Origin: Aphrophora alni
Lineage: Eukaryota; Arthropoda; Insecta; Hemiptera; Aphrophoridae
Length of the DNA: 64,000 nucleotides
Direction of reading: 5' to 3'
NCBI GenBank assembly: GCA_963513935.1
Contig: OY740771.1
Span: 17,009,757 to 17,073,756 of the forward strand
Shown here: piece by piece, positions 40,172-48,610 of the stretch
How the letters are laid out: every line of letters starts with the position of its first letter
Position numbering within the stretch: position 1 is the first letter of the stretch
The notes under the pieces: generated by a model
What the model was told of the DNA's origin: nothing
Databases searched by the model: none
The model's input: the letters and a program-made list of their open reading frames with translations, nothing else
Made by a program: the position numbers and the translations under genes

Positions 40172-40205
40172 TTATAAACAGTGTAAGGAATTATATTTTA
40201 TTAGT
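40172..40205 (+). promoter_or_regulatory. Promoter of acidic accessory gene
   Basis: TTATAAA at 40172-40178 and TTAGT with its A at 40203, about 30 nt apart. The leader to ATG 40233 is 30 nt. Confidence 0.5.
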
Positions 40206-40232
40206 ATCCTGTTGGAGTGTCTAAGTTTAAAA

Positions 40233-40697
40233 ATGAGCAGTGTATGTGAATGGTGGAAGGAAGAGGAAGGTATGTTTGAGGAGTTGGCTGATCGATGTGA
40301 ATGGTGGGAGGAAGAGGAAGGTATGTTCGAAGAGTTGGCGAGAATGGATAATTGGTGGGAAGAAGAGGTAGAAGAGGACTACATCCACGAAGAAAGAAGG
40401 CAACGTTTAGTGAGCTTTTCGACAAGCGAGGATATGGAGGAGGAGGAGGAGGAGGAGGAGGAAGAGGAGGTGGATGTAGAGGCTAACGGAGAAGAGGAAG
40501 TAATTGAGATTTCCAGCGATGAGGAAGATTTCGGGGGTAATAATAACAGAAATAACGACATAAGAACAATCGTTATAAGTCGGGAGCTATATATTAATAT
40601 TAGAAATGTTATGGTAGCGCATAATAATGGCTATAATATAGTGGTGGAGCCCGACAATGGTAATGAGCCGCCTTATAAGCGACAAAGACATTTTTAG
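40233..40697 (+). CDS. Acidic accessory protein with SUMO-interaction-like motif, 154 aa
   Basis: The ATG at 40233 is preferred; the frame is open a little upstream but only from a TTG. The N-terminus has a tandem repeat of about 20 residues (CEWWxEEEGMFEELA twice, then NWWEEE). A Glu-rich run follows (69-79), then V90-I-E-I93 followed by SSDEED, which matches a SUMO-interaction motif with its acidic/phospho tail. The C-terminus is more hydrophobic and ends in a basic KRQRHF, a possible nuclear signal. Acidic proteins of this kind could act as transcription or chromatin modulators; that is inference. The GAG-rich codon run could expand like a microsatellite. Confidence 0.75.
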   Translation: MSSVCEWWKEEEGMFEELADRCEWWEEEEGMFEELARMDNWWEEEVEEDYIHEERRQRLVSFSTSEDMEEEEEEEEEEEVDVEANGEEEVIEISSDEEDFGGNNNRNNDIRTIVISRELYINIRNVMVAHNNGYNIVVEPDNGNEPPYKRQRHF

Positions 40698-40701
40698 CGT
40701 A

Positions 40702-40703
<2 letters not shown>

Positions 40704-40784
<81 letters not shown>

Positions 40785-40790
40785 ATATAT
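40704..40790. repeat. (TA)n(TG)n microsatellite inside the Polinton
   Basis: TA dinucleotides from 40704, TG from about 40747, directly after the stop of the acidic gene. Confidence 0.95.
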
Positions 40791-40793
40791 TCT

Positions 40794-40955
40794 CATTATA
40801 AGAATAAGACAGACATTTTAGAGTATATATTATTTTGTTATTGTTTTATTTATTTGTGTGTGTATATATTTTATCATTATAAGAATAAGACAGACATTTT
40901 TTAGAGTATATATATTTTGTTATTGTTTTATTTATTTGTGTGTATATATGTGTAT
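40794..40955 (+). repeat. 81-bp tandem duplication
   Basis: cattataagaataagacagacatttt...gttattgttttatttatttgtgtg occurs twice, starting at 40794 and 40875. Confidence 0.85.
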
Positions 40956-41277
40956 TTCTTAATTACAAGTATTTAATTGTGTATACGAACAAGACTTCGT
41001 TATTTCAACCTTCCTATTTTGAATTATACAGGTATTTAAATAATAACAGTGAAATTTACAATAATATTTTATTAAGCAACAATGTTCAGTAAATGAGTAC
41101 AAAGTATTTATACAAAATACAATATTTTATAGAAATTTTTTTTTTCTAAAGATTACATACAATCATTGATGTATTTATAAAACAATTAATCTAAATCAAT
41201 TTTCAAACATATTATTTTAATTTCAAATGAAATCATACCTTAATCGAAAATTTAACAAGAAGTGTTATTAGAAAATA
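40956..41277. other. Intergenic, end of the leftward gene array
   Basis: AT-rich and non-coding. A minus-strand AATAAA at 41073-41068 could end the leftward transcripts. Confidence 0.45.
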
Positions 41278-42096
41278 TTACATACATTCATTAATATCTT
41301 TATAAAACAATTGCAATCTATAATAATTTATAAACATATTCAAACATAATACTTTAATTTCAGATAAAATCATATCTTTATTAATAGTGTCACTTTTTAT
41401 AACGCTCATAGCCATATCGTCTAAAAATTGTAGTAAATAAATTTTGACCACAGAGTCGTCTTTTGATGACTCACTTGGTACGTTTGCCAGTAAGTAATTC
41501 ACAACACTATTTTTGATGTCTTGAAAACAGTTGAAGACAGATGATGATGAGATAGAACACAATTCCAGGTAGTTGGAGATACAGCCAGATAAATGTAGTA
41601 TCCCTTTCCATGTGCCTTCTTGCATAATCAGTGTATCCGGTAGGTAGAGGTCAGGTTGAATGCAGATAATTTCACGAATTACAATAGTTTTCTTGTCGTA
41701 CATCATGTGAAATACAACTTGATGTTTATCCAAATCAAAATTTTCATAATTTTGCTTTTTACACATGAAAAAATTAGAAATTAATTCAGATTTTTGTAAT
41801 AACATATTCCATTCCAAAATACTTAACGAAACTCCACTATTTGAATCTGATTTACGTATTTGCAATCTTGGTTCAAACATATTTTCAATATCCAAACCGA
41901 TTATAGCTATTTTGCCTTGACTTTTATTTAGAGAATAACGAGTATTCAAAAGTAGTACAGATAAAGGTCTATTGACGATCTTATTTTCCGTATTTTCTTC
42001 TAGTTTATCTGTTTTTTCCGGAATTAAATTAGTTTTAAAATTGATTTTCTTATTCCTTTCGTATGGTGTACGTCTCTTGCTGGGTTTGGTCTCCAT
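41278..42096 (-). CDS. Polinton protein of 272 aa, unknown (possible PC4-like fold)
   Basis: Starts at ATG 42096 after a clear TATA/TCAGT promoter. Residues 1-40 are basic and probably disordered. Residues 60-110 read KIAIIGLDI...EPRLQI...SGVSLSILEWNMLL. This pattern of strands followed by G-V/I-S-L-S-x-x-E-W-x-x-L recalls the transcriptional coactivator PC4/p15 single-strand-DNA-binding domain; the likeness is weak and only by eye. The C-terminal half is helical and Leu/Ile-rich. It is the last gene of the leftward array, and it has its own promoter with an NRF-1-type site. Confidence 0.75.
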   Translation of the reverse strand: METKPSKRRTPYERNKKINFKTNLIPEKTDKLEENTENKIVNRPLSVLLLNTRYSLNKSQGKIAIIGLDIENMFEPRLQIRKSDSNSGVSLSILEWNMLLQKSELISNFFMCKKQNYENFDLDKHQVVFHMMYDKKTIVIREIICIQPDLYLPDTLIMQEGTWKGILHLSGCISNYLELCSISSSSVFNCFQDIKNSVVNYLLANVPSESSKDDSVVKIYLLQFLDDMAMSVIKSDTINKDMILSEIKVLCLNMFINYYRLQLFYKDINECM

Positions 42097-42108
42097 TTTT
42101 ACTTAAGA

Positions 42109-42172
42109 ACTGAGTAATAACCCTTAGCGAATTGTTTTTTATAGGCTAGTGAGATAATATTGCGCATGCGCC
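42109..42172 (-). promoter_or_regulatory. TATA/TCAGT promoter with NRF-1-type palindrome
   Basis: On the minus strand: TGCGCATGCGC at 42171-42161 (palindromic GCGCATGCGC), TATAAAA starting at 42143, and TCAGT with its A at 42111, 32 nt from the TATA. The leader to ATG 42096 is 14 nt. Confidence 0.65.
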
Positions 42173-42177
42173 CACTC

Positions 42178-42648
42178 TTATCTCTGGCCACTGTTAGTCC
42201 GTGGAATATTTCCAAATACATTGTTAAATAAATATTGAACTTTGAAATCGTTATCGTACGTGTTATTTGAAAACAGAGATAAAAAATCTTCCAACGATGC
42301 TCCTAAAGTCTTAAAGTATAAAAACATGATACAATATTGACCACATACTGAAGATGTCAATCCTTGTAATTGAGTTGAATTAAATTTAGCAGTGAGGGAA
42401 TTTCTTTTTATGAATGAAAAATGAGATGGTCTGTTTGGTGGATTTCCATAACTATCAAAGTACTCCAATGCTCTTCTACTATTGATATAAATCGCAAACC
42501 AATGACGTCCTGATTTATTGTGAGGATCTGTGTTGATTACAAAGCAACTAGGTGTCCCAACCGTCATCGGCAACTGATCGGCTGCATAAACTGCGTAATG
42601 AAGTACAGGTAGGTGAGCTAAGCAGCTGTATATCTGATCTGCATACAT
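42178..42648 (-). CDS. Adenain-like cysteine protease (PRO), 156 aa
   Basis: Adenovirus-type maturation protease (C5/C48-like). Seen: H49 in the RHWFAIYI strand, D65 in the YFDSYGNPP motif, Q95, and C102 in the SSVCGQYCIMFL helix, in the H-D-Q-C order of the family. The N-terminal LPxLHYAVYAADQLP stretch is also typical. The length fits Polinton proteases (about 150-200 aa). The start at 42648 lies 101 nt inside the upstream 190-aa gene in another frame. It should cleave capsid and core precursors; candidate sites are visible in the 166-aa and 90-aa proteins. Confidence 0.93.
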   Translation of the reverse strand: MYADQIYSCLAHLPVLHYAVYAADQLPMTVGTPSCFVINTDPHNKSGRHWFAIYINSRRALEYFDSYGNPPNRPSHFSFIKRNSLTAKFNSTQLQGLTSSVCGQYCIMFLYFKTLGASLEDFLSLFSNNTYDNDFKVQYLFNNVFGNIPRTNSGQR

Positions 42649-43120
42649 CTCGGTGAAGCCAATTATTCAACAGTTTAACGTTGTTTAATGCACAGGCAAA
42701 TCTACTGCATTTATTATGATAGAAACAACGGGTGACATTCGCATTTGAACTCAAAACTTTAAGTGAAGGACATTCTAAATCTTCCAAATTTATAACTTCT
42801 TTTTTTAACAACTTTTTAATAAATTCACACTTTTCCAGTCCTTTCACGTAAATAATATTAATGTTTTCACAAATATATTTCAATTCTTTAATAAACGATC
42901 CATAACTGATTGAACCATCATCCCACTTTAAACCGTGGTAGTTGTAAGTTAACCATATGCACTCTTTTTTCCTATTCTTTGATAAAGTGTTAAACTCAAA
43001 AGGTGGACCTACGATCCAGTGTTGTAATAACTTGTTGTTGACAGATATAATAGCCAATTCTTTTATCACGTAGACACCTGAGTTATCTCTAAAACCTTGT
43101 AAGTCTAACAACACTGCCAT
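42548..43120 (-). CDS. Polinton protein of 190 aa, unknown (possible nuclease fold)
   Basis: The first ATG is 43120 (MAVLLDLQGF); the frame is open 15 nt further upstream without an ATG. Features: an opening D-L-Q-G-F...E-L-A-I stretch, HWI/PPFEF, WLTYNYHGLKWDDG, IIYVKGLEK, and a C/H-rich C-terminus (CFYHNKCSRFACALNN). The spacing of the early Asp and Glu could suit an RNase H/DEDD exonuclease-like core, but I cannot confirm it. I recall similar ORFs in arthropod Polintons, unverified. The last 34 residues are read from DNA shared with the protease gene. A TATA promoter lies 100 nt upstream. Confidence 0.75.
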   Translation of the reverse strand: MAVLLDLQGFRDNSGVYVIKELAIISVNNKLLQHWIVGPPFEFNTLSKNRKKECIWLTYNYHGLKWDDGSISYGSFIKELKYICENINIIYVKGLEKCEFIKKLLKKEVINLEDLECPSLKVLSSNANVTRCFYHNKCSRFACALNNVKLLNNWLHRDVCRSDIQLLSSPTCTSLRSLCSRSVADDGWDT

Positions 43121-43193
43121 TGTAAAACTATGCACTTTAACTACTCACTCTGAGACGGTAAGCAAATATTCACTTATTGCACTTGAACTATTG

Positions 43194-43227
43194 ACTGTGA
43201 AATGGTAAAAAATATGTTGCTTATATA
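43194..43227 (-). promoter_or_regulatory. Promoter of the 190-aa/protease unit
   Basis: Minus-strand TATATAA at 43227-43221 and ACAGT with its A at 43196, 31 nt apart, in the 113-nt gap between the capsid and 190-aa genes. Confidence 0.55.
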
Positions 43228-43233
43228 CCACAT

Positions 43234-44544
43234 CTAGCTTCCAAAGTCCACCACGACGTTTCTATTCTTATCAATTTCAATGACATTGTCGAACTCACCG
43301 TAAACTATACAGTTTATTGTTTCTGTAAGAGCAGTTTCAAATCTTATTTCAATTCTCACACTTCCGTGTTTTATTAAATTCCAATGTGACATTGTGTTTG
43401 CCGAAAGATCGGGTGTTAAATCAAAGGCCATAAGACAATTGCCATCCGGATAACTACTTCTTGATACATCATTACCTTCATTCAAGAAATGTATTCCTGT
43501 CCCGGAAAATAGTGTATTATATGAGTGAATATATAGTTTATTTGTGACGTAATCGGATTGTAATGGTTTTGAAGGTAATTGATGACCATCGATATAGAGT
43601 GAAAAAAAATTAACTTTGTAGTGCTGGAAATTAAATGGATTTGCTGTAAAATCTCCGTTAAACGCTTTGTTACTGACAAGTCCAACAATTACCCGTTTTG
43701 GTAGCTGACCTAAAAATACATTGTCTAATGTTTTTCCTTGTACACCTGTGGGTATTGTAAGTGCTTTGACTTCAACTTTTGTCACAGGATATTTTGCTGT
43801 TCCGTTTAATAATGTTTTACTATGAGCTAGTAACACTGATGGATTAATTTTCATTCTTCTAATGTATAGATTTGATTCCAGCATATGGACCTTATAACCC
43901 GTGGTACTTGACATTAAACTAAACAGATCTCTTGAGCGTACTAAACGAATTCGTAACTCGACTCCATTCAATAGAAATTTTTCTTGATTAAATATGTCAG
44001 CATGAAGATGTCCCAACATATCCACAGGTTTACTTTCTTCTGTAAATTGTCGACGACGTAAAAGTCCTGAATTTGCGTCTGCTGTATCATCCATTTTCCC
44101 ATGCGTATCTGTGTACCATAAACATGATGTGAGGTGAGATTCTTTAGCCGGTGGTCCATAGTTTAAAAGAGTTTCTATATAACATCTGTATGGATATGTA
44201 TTTTCAGGTGGAGACACCAACTTTTGATTGAGATATATATCTACTTGACTGAATAACGAGTGCATCCAATTATTGATAGGTCCTACTTTATCTGTTGACT
44301 CTAATTTTGATCCATCAGTCTTCACAATACTCACTTTTATATTAAGCATAGTATGTGATAGGTCTAAATATTCATCACCTTGCCCAGGCACTACAAATTC
44401 TATTGGTGCGTCATCGGTTAGAGAAGAGAGAGGTTTGTATTGTATCCATTCTCCACTTTCTATACTAGTCTGTGTAGGTGGAAGGGAAAATAAATCAAGT
44501 TCGGATTTTACACATTCGCACGATTGATTATGAAGAAAGGCCAT
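43234..44544 (-). CDS. Major capsid protein (double jelly-roll), 436 aa
   Basis: Begins at ATG 44544, 2 nt after the 166-aa gene ends. The pattern fits Polinton hexon-like capsid proteins: an N-terminal strand region with EFVVPGQGDEYLDLSHTMLN, then V-D-I-Y-L-N-Q-K-L, Y-P-Y-R-C-Y-I-E-T-L-L-N-Y-G, G-V-E-L-R-I-R-L-V-R, and a second barrel rich in beta strands ending in IRIEIRFETALTETINCIVYGEFDNVIEID. The family forms pseudo-hexameric capsomers by trimerisation of a two-barrel chain. Length fits and no break is seen. Its neighbours (penton-like protein, protease, ATPase) complete a virion-building module. Confidence 0.93.
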   Translation of the reverse strand: MAFLHNQSCECVKSELDLFSLPPTQTSIESGEWIQYKPLSSLTDDAPIEFVVPGQGDEYLDLSHTMLNIKVSIVKTDGSKLESTDKVGPINNWMHSLFSQVDIYLNQKLVSPPENTYPYRCYIETLLNYGPPAKESHLTSCLWYTDTHGKMDDTADANSGLLRRRQFTEESKPVDMLGHLHADIFNQEKFLLNGVELRIRLVRSRDLFSLMSSTTGYKVHMLESNLYIRRMKINPSVLLAHSKTLLNGTAKYPVTKVEVKALTIPTGVQGKTLDNVFLGQLPKRVIVGLVSNKAFNGDFTANPFNFQHYKVNFFSLYIDGHQLPSKPLQSDYVTNKLYIHSYNTLFSGTGIHFLNEGNDVSRSSYPDGNCLMAFDLTPDLSANTMSHWNLIKHGSVRIEIRFETALTETINCIVYGEFDNVIEIDKNRNVVVDFGS

Positions 44545-44546
44545 TA

Positions 44547-45047
44547 TTAATTAAAAATATCTGACTTTGGTAACTTAACTATTTTATTCTTTCTTTTGCC
44601 TTTTTTATTGATTTTTTTATTTTTACTTGGTTTCCTAATATTTTTCTTTAAAGTCCGTTCTCCTAGAAGTTTGTTGAGCGACTGAATTGTTACGGCTCTA
44701 CGTTTTTGTTTATATCCAGACCCTGACATGAGAGAATCGATTTTTACATCTGCTTTACGTTTTAAATTCCCTGTAAGATTTTTCATTTGAGATTGGAATG
44801 CACTTTTAGGATCCCCTGTACGTACAATATCTGATAACATTCCAATTCCAGATTTCAAAGCTTCTTTTCCTATTGTTCTAACACCTGATTTAATTAATGG
44901 TGTGACAACTCGAAACAAACCGCCTAAAAAATTTCCTATTCCGTGTCCTTTTTGATACGGAATACCGCTGTACACAACACTAACTCCGGATCCTAGTTGA
45001 TTTTTGTAATACGCTAAATAAGGGTCTTCCAGGTTAATTCGACTCAT
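44547..45047 (-). CDS. PX/pVI-like membrane or core protein, 166 aa
   Basis: Begins at ATG 45047, overlapping the penton gene by 14 nt. Residues 33-75 contain GIGNFLGGLFRVVTPLIKSG and GKEALKSGIGMLSDIV, an amphipathic Gly-rich segment like that of adenovirus pVI and the Polinton PX protein. The C-terminal 50 residues are strongly basic (KNKKINKKGKRKNK), suiting DNA contact. Two sites fit the adenain consensus (M/I/L/N/Q)-X-G-X/G: QLGS-G at 17-21 and MSGS-G at 107-111, which would free the middle segment. Role (membrane lysis or core packing) is inferred. Confidence 0.82.
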   Translation of the reverse strand: MSRINLEDPYLAYYKNQLGSGVSVVYSGIPYQKGHGIGNFLGGLFRVVTPLIKSGVRTIGKEALKSGIGMLSDIVRTGDPKSAFQSQMKNLTGNLKRKADVKIDSLMSGSGYKQKRRAVTIQSLNKLLGERTLKKNIRKPSKNKKINKKGKRKNKIVKLPKSDIFN

Positions 45048-45810
45048 TGTGTTTCAATCTAAAATGTAGTTTAACACACGAAGTTCCAAACTTAAATGGT
45101 ATTGGTTTTCCACTGTCATCTCTTATATCTATTTCTAAATTTTCAAAACAGGAGCGCATAACAGGTACGTAATGTGTTTTGGAAAACATAAACGTTTTAC
45201 ATGATCCGAAACTGTAATTTGAAGTATCAATATTAATTATTCTCAATAAAGGTGCAACAATGTCCCCGATAAGTTGAGGTTCAATGACGTCACAATATAC
45301 ATACATTTGTGCTGGAATACCTAGTTGTACATTACACTGCCTAGGGGAAGGTTTGTCTAAATAGGCATCGGATGTAGAGGGATCAAATCCTAGTTGGAGT
45401 GCCAATTTTGGTGAAAATTCAATATTTTTAACATTTGTGTTTAAAGTATTGATGGTAACATGACGTGTTTTATGGTAATAGGTAAATCTTATATATTTTT
45501 TAACATTTTCATTTTTATTTAATGACTCAATCAATTCTTCTTCAGTGTTGTACGTACCAGGGCTTAATTTTGTAAATGTCAAGTCATGCTTATCAGTTTT
45601 CACTTCATGCGTATATATAAATATATGATTATCTCCTTCTGTGATTGTAAGGAATGTACACGGATAATGAATCTCTACAAGTCCAACTTCCCATTCTCCT
45701 TTAAGAATTATTTGTTTAGGTATTTGAGTAGAATATTTAGTTGTCGTATTGGTGGAAAAATAAGTCATTGAACTATTACTCGGGAGAGTTAAATAAAACG
45801 ACTCGTTCAT
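45034..45810 (-). CDS. Minor capsid (penton-like) protein, 258 aa
   Basis: Begins at ATG 45810; this ATG overlaps the integrase stop as ATGA. The N-terminal FYLTLPSNSSMTYFSTN...KQIILKGEWEVGLVEIHYP is the hallmark of Polinton minor capsid proteins, which have a single jelly-roll and form vertex pentamers. Later strands and the C-terminal IPFKFGTSCVKLHFRL also fit. Length and integrity are normal. Confidence 0.92.
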   Translation of the reverse strand: MNESFYLTLPSNSSMTYFSTNTTTKYSTQIPKQIILKGEWEVGLVEIHYPCTFLTITEGDNHIFIYTHEVKTDKHDLTFTKLSPGTYNTEEELIESLNKNENVKKYIRFTYYHKTRHVTINTLNTNVKNIEFSPKLALQLGFDPSTSDAYLDKPSPRQCNVQLGIPAQMYVYCDVIEPQLIGDIVAPLLRIINIDTSNYSFGSCKTFMFSKTHYVPVMRSCFENLEIDIRDDSGKPIPFKFGTSCVKLHFRLKHNESN

Positions 45811-46877
45811 TTTTTAAAATTTACAAGATTCGAAGCTGAAACCCAAGAGTTGAAAGATGATGGATATCCTTTCCACTTAACAAGTACTTTCATACTACGA
45901 CCTTTGCCTTTTGTGTCAATTATTTTATCTATTTTGTAGATTTTTTCTTTTAGAAGTATAACTTTTTGTATTTCACACTCATAAAAACTTCCTTCTATTT
46001 TCTCCCCTTTTAAATCTTCCAATTCGTAAACAGGCAGGGTGCGTTTTACTACTTTTATTATTTTAAAAATTTCTTCACTCCATTTGGTTTCGTATCCTTT
46101 TTCGAAATGACCTTTCTCCATAACAATTCTAACAGTATCCCCTATTTTAAATTTTGGTTTTGATGTATTTTGTACTTTATTGTACATATTTTTCCAAACA
46201 GATAATATATTGGAATCGTTTACATCGGCAGGCGCCATTTTAATCGTGGAATGTTTAGCTTTATTGTATGCTGTCATCAAATCTGGAAGAACATTTATGT
46301 ATCTATACGTGTTATTAAAAGTCAGATAACGCCACATTCTGCTTTTAAGCGTTCTATTAAAACGTTCAACTACTGCAGCTTTTACGTCTGGGTTTCTTGT
46401 TGTCGAATACAAGATGTTATTGTCTTGAAAATATTTTTGAACTATTTTTGAAGTAAATTCGGTCCCCTTGTCTGTTTGTATACGTTGAGGTTTCCTATTA
46501 AACTTTTTGAAGATATATTCGAACGCTTCTTTAACCGAATTCCCAGTTTTATTTTTCAAAGGATATGCATATGCATATTTACTAAAGATATCAATAACTG
46601 TTAGTATATAATTAATGCCATTATTATATTTTGCTATTCCACGCATATCATTTAAGTCGGCTTGCCACAACTGATCTATATTGTTTACTATATATTTATT
46701 TCGTGGGAAATATTTTCTTACTTGTCTATGAAGAGTATATGTATCTTGCGATTGCAACCATTCTTTAATTTTATTCGGTTTGTATTTGTGTTTCAAAGCG
46801 TTTACCAAGGGGCTAGCACCAGAGTATCCAGCAGGATGAGAGGGGTTGTAGTACACTTTCCGGAGCTCTTTGTACAT
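45807..46877 (-). CDS. Integrase (RVE family, DD35E) with C-terminal chromodomain, 356 aa
   Basis: Starts at ATG 46877. An N-terminal YYNPSHPAGYSG...L region is followed by the catalytic core: D74 (QADLNDM), D136 (QTDKGTEF) and E171 (AAVVERFNRTLK), with D136 to E171 spaced 35. After the core come an SH3-like segment (KFKIGDTVRIV) and a chromodomain (about 314-356; YKIDKIIDTKGKG...VKWKGYPSSFNSWV), which may steer insertion to marked chromatin. The enzyme inserts the element and makes the 6-bp duplication. All three acidic residues are intact. Confidence 0.96.
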   Translation of the reverse strand: MYKELRKVYYNPSHPAGYSGASPLVNALKHKYKPNKIKEWLQSQDTYTLHRQVRKYFPRNKYIVNNIDQLWQADLNDMRGIAKYNNGINYILTVIDIFSKYAYAYPLKNKTGNSVKEAFEYIFKKFNRKPQRIQTDKGTEFTSKIVQKYFQDNNILYSTTRNPDVKAAVVERFNRTLKSRMWRYLTFNNTYRYINVLPDLMTAYNKAKHSTIKMAPADVNDSNILSVWKNMYNKVQNTSKPKFKIGDTVRIVMEKGHFEKGYETKWSEEIFKIIKVVKRTLPVYELEDLKGEKIEGSFYECEIQKVILLKEKIYKIDKIIDTKGKGRSMKVLVKWKGYPSSFNSWVSASNLVNFKK

Positions 46878-46878
46878 A

Positions 46879-47607
46879 TTACGGTGAAAATGTTTCCCAC
46901 TTAAATGATGAAGTACGTGGTGACAAGGATTTTCTAATAGTAGGAATATCGGGTGAACTTGTTGTGGGTGTTCGGGGTTGCCTATCCTGAGGTCTATAAT
47001 ACATTGGATCTCGCTTCCTAGTACCGATTTCTTTTATATCAGATTGATCTAAAAAGTCGCGACGCTCTGAATTACCTATGTAACTTCTTGGAACATTTTG
47101 TCTTTTCAACGCTGTTATAAACTGACTCCAACCTGGGGGGTTTGTTGATTTCCTTGCTCTTAATACGTCATTTAAAAGGTCTATAATATTAGACCCTGGG
47201 ATAGAAACACCGTCAATATTAACAATACCCAAGGAATTCCATTTTATAGATTTGTCTTGTATAATACGATTTAACAGATTTTCGGCATTTTTACGAAACG
47301 TTTTAGGAATAGATTCTAAAATTTCCATCTTATTAGGTGGTTCATTCTCTACTTCTTCCTGTTTTGTATAACTACTGTTTTCATTTATTGTAAGTTCTAT
47401 GGGTTTTCTGTGTTGCTCAGTAAAATATAGGTAACGTTGTAAGACCTGCTGATATTTTAACCATTTATCCCTATCATTAAGTTTAGAATTGTATAATATT
47501 TCTTTCATTTCTTTATCTAAATCACACAGTACACCCTCACTTTCATTTTCATTTAGTTTTTGTACAAAGTCTTGAGGCATTAAAACCATTTTCTTTGCGT
47601 AATCCAT
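46879..47607 (-). CDS. Polinton protein of 242 aa, unknown
   Basis: Starts at ATG 47607, ends 1 nt before the integrase ATG. The N-terminal half is helical (MVLMPQDFVQKL ... LDKEMKEILYNSKLNDRDKWLKYQQVLQRYLYF). The middle reads ILESIPKTFRKNAENLLNRI...WNSLGIVNIDG, and the C-terminus is Pro/Arg/Ser-rich and ends in WETFSP. Similar proteins beside the integrase occur, as far as I recall, in other Polintons. A structural or assembly role is possible; no motif proves one. Confidence 0.78.
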   Translation of the reverse strand: MDYAKKMVLMPQDFVQKLNENESEGVLCDLDKEMKEILYNSKLNDRDKWLKYQQVLQRYLYFTEQHRKPIELTINENSSYTKQEEVENEPPNKMEILESIPKTFRKNAENLLNRIIQDKSIKWNSLGIVNIDGVSIPGSNIIDLLNDVLRARKSTNPPGWSQFITALKRQNVPRSYIGNSERRDFLDQSDIKEIGTRKRDPMYYRPQDRQPRTPTTSSPDIPTIRKSLSPRTSSFKWETFSP

Positions 47608-47665
47608 TTCAATTAAGTAAATGTTGTAATACAGTACTTAAAACTGGGGCAATTAATAGGGGAAA

Positions 47666-47938
47666 TTATGATCCTCCTTTCTGTATTATTATATTCTTCT
47701 TTTTCTTCCAATTTTTACCGTGCTTTACAAGTTTCCTAAGGAAGTGCTTATGTCGAGATAGTTTACACTTCTGTGACTTTGATAATGGTACATTTCCTTT
47801 TAATGTATTGTATACACACTCGCATATCGATTTAATCAAATTTATATCGGCTGATTTCAAAAACTGTTTTCTTCTATTAGGATTCATTTTCAATAATGTG
47901 CGGAGTAAATCCACATTGTTTAACACTGAACGGGACAT
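47666..47938 (-). CDS. Small basic Polinton protein, 90 aa
   Basis: Starts at ATG 47938. Three predicted helices are followed by a very basic tail (HGKNWKKKKNIIIQKGGS). About 30% of residues are Lys/Arg. The final Q-K-G-G-S fits the adenain consensus X-GG-X, so it may be trimmed. A core DNA-binding protein is the best guess. Confidence 0.75.
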   Translation of the reverse strand: MSRSVLNNVDLLRTLLKMNPNRRKQFLKSADINLIKSICECVYNTLKGNVPLSKSQKCKLSRHKHFLRKLVKHGKNWKKKKNIIIQKGGS

Positions 47939-47977
47939 TGTGTATAAATGATGACTAACATGTAAAGATGTTGGTTT

Positions 47978-48604
47978 TTATTTCTTTTTAGGGATGTATG
48001 CATAATTATACTTATCAGATGGAAAAATACAAGTCCTAATTCTTAACTCTTCGGGTGTAGATTGTTTCATATCAAACAAAAGATAACCATGGGGTTGTTT
48101 AGTAGCATCAATGTAAGCATCTTGTATAAATTTTGGATTTTCTGGGTACACCTGTTGGGCCAAATGTCTGATTTGACTTTTATCACGAGGGTTTTTGAAA
48201 TAAACAATATAATGGGCATTCAGGGAAATATCTCTTTGTCCTTTACCCTGATGGAATAAATTTTGTGTAATGAAAAACACACTAATATTTCTATGGTGAC
48301 AACCTTTAGTGAATATATCTACAACGTTACTATTCGATTCTCGCATCAAGTCGTCTATTATTATTAAATTAGGTGATGTAGGGTCCACGGAATTCATATC
48401 TGGTAAACCTTCTTGAAAAATAATTGGTATAGTACTAATATTATACGATGGTTGCCATACTGCATAATGCCAAAAGATATTTTTAAAATCGACATTACAT
48501 ATCACTGTCATATGTTTTAAAAAATTAATTACGAACTGTGATTTCCCACACCCCGAGGGCCCCGCTACAACACATGAGAATTGATGATTAAACAAAGGCT
48601 CCAT
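47978..48604 (-). CDS. Genome-packaging ATPase (FtsK/HerA type), 208 aa
   Basis: Walker A GPSGCGKS at residues 15-22, Walker B LIIIDD at 80-85, and a downstream FFITQN sensor-like strand followed by SLNAHYIVYFKNPRDK, all in the usual order for Polinton and virus A32-type ATPases. It would translocate DNA into the capsid. It is the rightmost gene, starting 88 nt from the TIR, and heads the leftward array. Its predicted leader is only 7 nt. Confidence 0.95.
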   Translation of the reverse strand: MEPLFNHQFSCVVAGPSGCGKSQFVINFLKHMTVICNVDFKNIFWHYAVWQPSYNISTIPIIFQEGLPDMNSVDPTSPNLIIIDDLMRESNSNVVDIFTKGCHHRNISVFFITQNLFHQGKGQRDISLNAHYIVYFKNPRDKSQIRHLAQQVYPENPKFIQDAYIDATKQPHGYLLFDMKQSTPEELRIRTCIFPSDKYNYAYIPKKK

Positions 48605-48610
48605 TTCAAC

